DNA of 64,000 nt from Dipetalonema caudispina (lineage: Eukaryota > Nematoda > Chromadorea > Rhabditida > Onchocercidae). Positions 62,062-64,000 of this stretch are shown piece by piece. Within the stretch, counting starts at the first letter, position 1. Every line of letters starts with the position of its first letter. The notes under the pieces were generated by a model. It worked only from the letters and a program-made list of their open reading frames with translations. It was not told where the DNA came from and made no database searches. The position numbers and the translations under genes were made by a program. The stretch spans positions 46,248 to 110,247 of the forward strand of contig JABVXV010000216.1 of assembly GCA_013365325.1 (NCBI GenBank). The letters run 5' to 3'.

Positions 62062-62811
62062 TCAGTGCAAATAGCTAATAGCATTGGTTTATTGCGTTTG
62101 CTACAGCATGTAAAATAAAAAAGGCTGGATAGTATCGAAATACAATCGAGCATATTCCCAAATGTTCAAATATCGCTGTTGTGTGGCGGTAATTTGAGGG
62201 CGGTTAAGGTTGAAGAATAAAAACAGCCAATTTGGTTAGATGTGAGGAAATTTAATGGCTGATGTTGTAATCTCAACTGAAACATTATTTGAGGTTAAAT
62301 TTTCAATAGATTGTCATAGTAATATTAAAATAACCTCGAGAGTTTGCTTTTGTAAAATTGGTGTTTAGAAAATCATAATTTCAGGAATCATTGGATGGTG
62401 CTTCCACAAATTCAATATTGAAAAGATTGAAAGGCTGTGATGCAGGAAATACGATGAAAACGCACTGAATATAATTCTGTCCAATGGAATGTCACAATGT
62501 CACAAAATTTGTATAAATTAGTGTTGATTCTTTCAATTTTAATAATTAAGTAAAAGTATAGAAGGGATCAAATCTTAAATATTCGCTTCTATTTCTCATA
62601 ATACTTCCTGCTATTTCTTTACTGCGATCGTTAATTGTACAAAATATCACTAAAAAGATAAATATCAAATCTCCCCCTAAATGGAAAAATGGTGTTGATG
62701 AATCATTTTGCTTTTTGATTTCATAAATGTTTTGAAACGAATTTCTTACCAGAATATAGAATAAAAAATAATAATACATAACCTAATAATACATAACTAA
62801 AAGAAAAATAC

Positions 62812-62843
62812 GCTCTCACACAGAAGTAAGCTCTCACACAGAA
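62812..62843. repeat. 14-base tandem-like repeat
   Basis: GCTCTCACACAGAA occurs at 62812-62825 and 62830-62843. Non-coding. Confidence 0.75.
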
Positions 62844-63226
62844 TATTATGTTAATCCCAATTTCTATCGTTTTTGCATATTTTATGTTTCTCAATTGACA
62901 CTATTCAATGTGAGAGAGAAAAACTCAGATTAATTTCGATTTTTTGTGAATGAAATATCTTTTTGATCTTTGACTAAAATACTTTGTAAAAAATTTCGCA
63001 TAAAAGCTCTCATTTCATAGCTAATTTGTCCACTGCCACAAACTGTCTCTTACAAATTCGTCCCAATAAATTTCATTGTTCATTTACAGTTCTGATTAAT
63101 CATCGAACTTAAGACAAAAAAGAAATCATAAAATTTATTTTGATTACTTCACCGATGCACATTAAATTTAAGATTAAAACTTATTTGTATTATCAATCAT
63201 TCACGTTACTCACTTTATTGAAATCT

Positions 63227-63268
63227 GTCAAATAATCTGTCAATAATAAATAGTCAAATAATCTGTCA
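63227..63268. repeat. 16-base direct repeat
   Basis: GTCAAATAATCTGTCA occurs at 63227-63242 and again at 63253-63268, 26 bases apart. Non-coding. Confidence 0.8.
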
Positions 63269-64000
63269 TTCTGAAATTTGACATCTGTAAAATTGAAAAT
63301 AAAACGAGGTATTATGCTTATCTACCTGAAATATAGTGAGAATCGCATCAGCAAGCATAACAAGATTATCAAGGGTTCTTTCAAGAATTTTTCAACACAT
63401 TTCGTTTTTGAAAATTTAATTTCATATGGCTTGAAAGTTATTTCAAAAAGAAAATCATTTATGCCGCATTTCTAGTACAGTTGGTTAATTTAATTTACAT
63501 CTGATAGACTGATTATCACGTTCATTACCAATATCTAATTATCGAAATTCATAAATGAACAATGATTAAACAAAAAATATAAATCTGTCACAATACTTTA
63601 ACGAATAAATTTTCAATTAAATTCCATGACTATTATCAACAAACACAGAAGTGTTAGTTAAATAAAAACCATTGAGCATAGTCTTGTTTAATACTCCAGA
63701 AAATTTGGCTCCTTCTCGTCAGTACTTTCGATGAATTTGAGTTTTTCTTCTATGTAAATTTACCAGAACCATATCGAAAAATCAAAGAAGAAATCTCTTT
63801 GAACAGATCGTGTCGTGAATCCGAATATTTTTGTCATAAGTATTTTTAAATAAAATTAGCCTTTGTTCTGGAATTATTCTCATTTGCGTGATTGTCATAT
63901 AAATTGATAATTGAGGAAGGTCACAATGTCTAACATAAATCATTTTGTTTACAGTCATTTTTACCTGAGATACGGTAAAACATCTCCCTTGTTATTCACA

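Larger units (their letters stand above)
55942..64000. other. Gene-poor 3' region
   Basis: About 8 kb in which no exon chain could be supported on either strand. It contains AT-rich sequence with short direct repeats, an AGTAGTAGTAATAGTA run near 56657-56672, three TCACGTGTTA decamers (56393, 59842, 61572), and one unusually long but uncharacterised open frame at 61576-62061. It may hold distal regulatory DNA or the introns of a gene outside the window. Confidence 0.45.

Overview
This is a nuclear window from a nematode, most likely a spirurid or filarial worm. The DNA is strongly AT-rich. The genes are broken into short exons that obey GT-AG splicing, and most inferred start codons lie 4 to 40 bases after a 3' splice acceptor, as expected for spliced-leader trans-splicing. 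The clade placement is an inference; no species-diagnostic marker was recognised. No viral, bacterial or transposon genes were seen.

Layout: (1) 1-10685 (+) is the 3' two thirds of a TRPN/NOMPC mechanotransduction channel (trp-4 type): about 22 ankyrin repeats, linker helices, six membrane helices and TRP box. (2) 11439-13736 (-) is an unrecognised protein of about 272 aa with a helical C-terminus. (3) 14529-21723 (-) is an orphan seven-helix receptor of about 826 aa with an ectodomain of about 385 aa. (4) 21742-29528 is an intergenic region with microsatellites. (5) 29598-31873 (+) is translation elongation factor 1-alpha, interrupted by an assembly gap. (6) 32554-33738 (+) is a small single-span basic membrane protein. 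(7) 35139-36708 (-) and 37135-39998 (+) are a head-to-head pair of diverged multi-span membrane paralogues with conserved exon structure. (8) 41660-45186 (+) is a fructosamine/ketosamine-3-kinase. (9) 48213-54998 (+) is NSF, the SNARE-disassembling AAA ATPase. (10) 55243-55941 (+) is a small gene of unknown function. (11) 55942-64000 is essentially gene-free.

Most genes had to be assembled by hand from exons by matching reading frame, splice phase and family similarity. Summed exon lengths divide by three for every multi-exon gene except the plus-strand membrane paralogue, which is one base short at a T8 run. Housekeeping genes (eEF1A, NSF, FN3K) sit beside neuronal-type membrane genes (TRPN, the orphan receptor). 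There is no evidence that they form one pathway. Two 100-N gaps are each flanked by an identical 121-base duplication, which is an assembly artefact. The most novel items are the paired membrane paralogues, the orphan receptor, a NSF D2 domain with Gly at the catalytic-acid position, and an apparent GC-AG intron in NSF.
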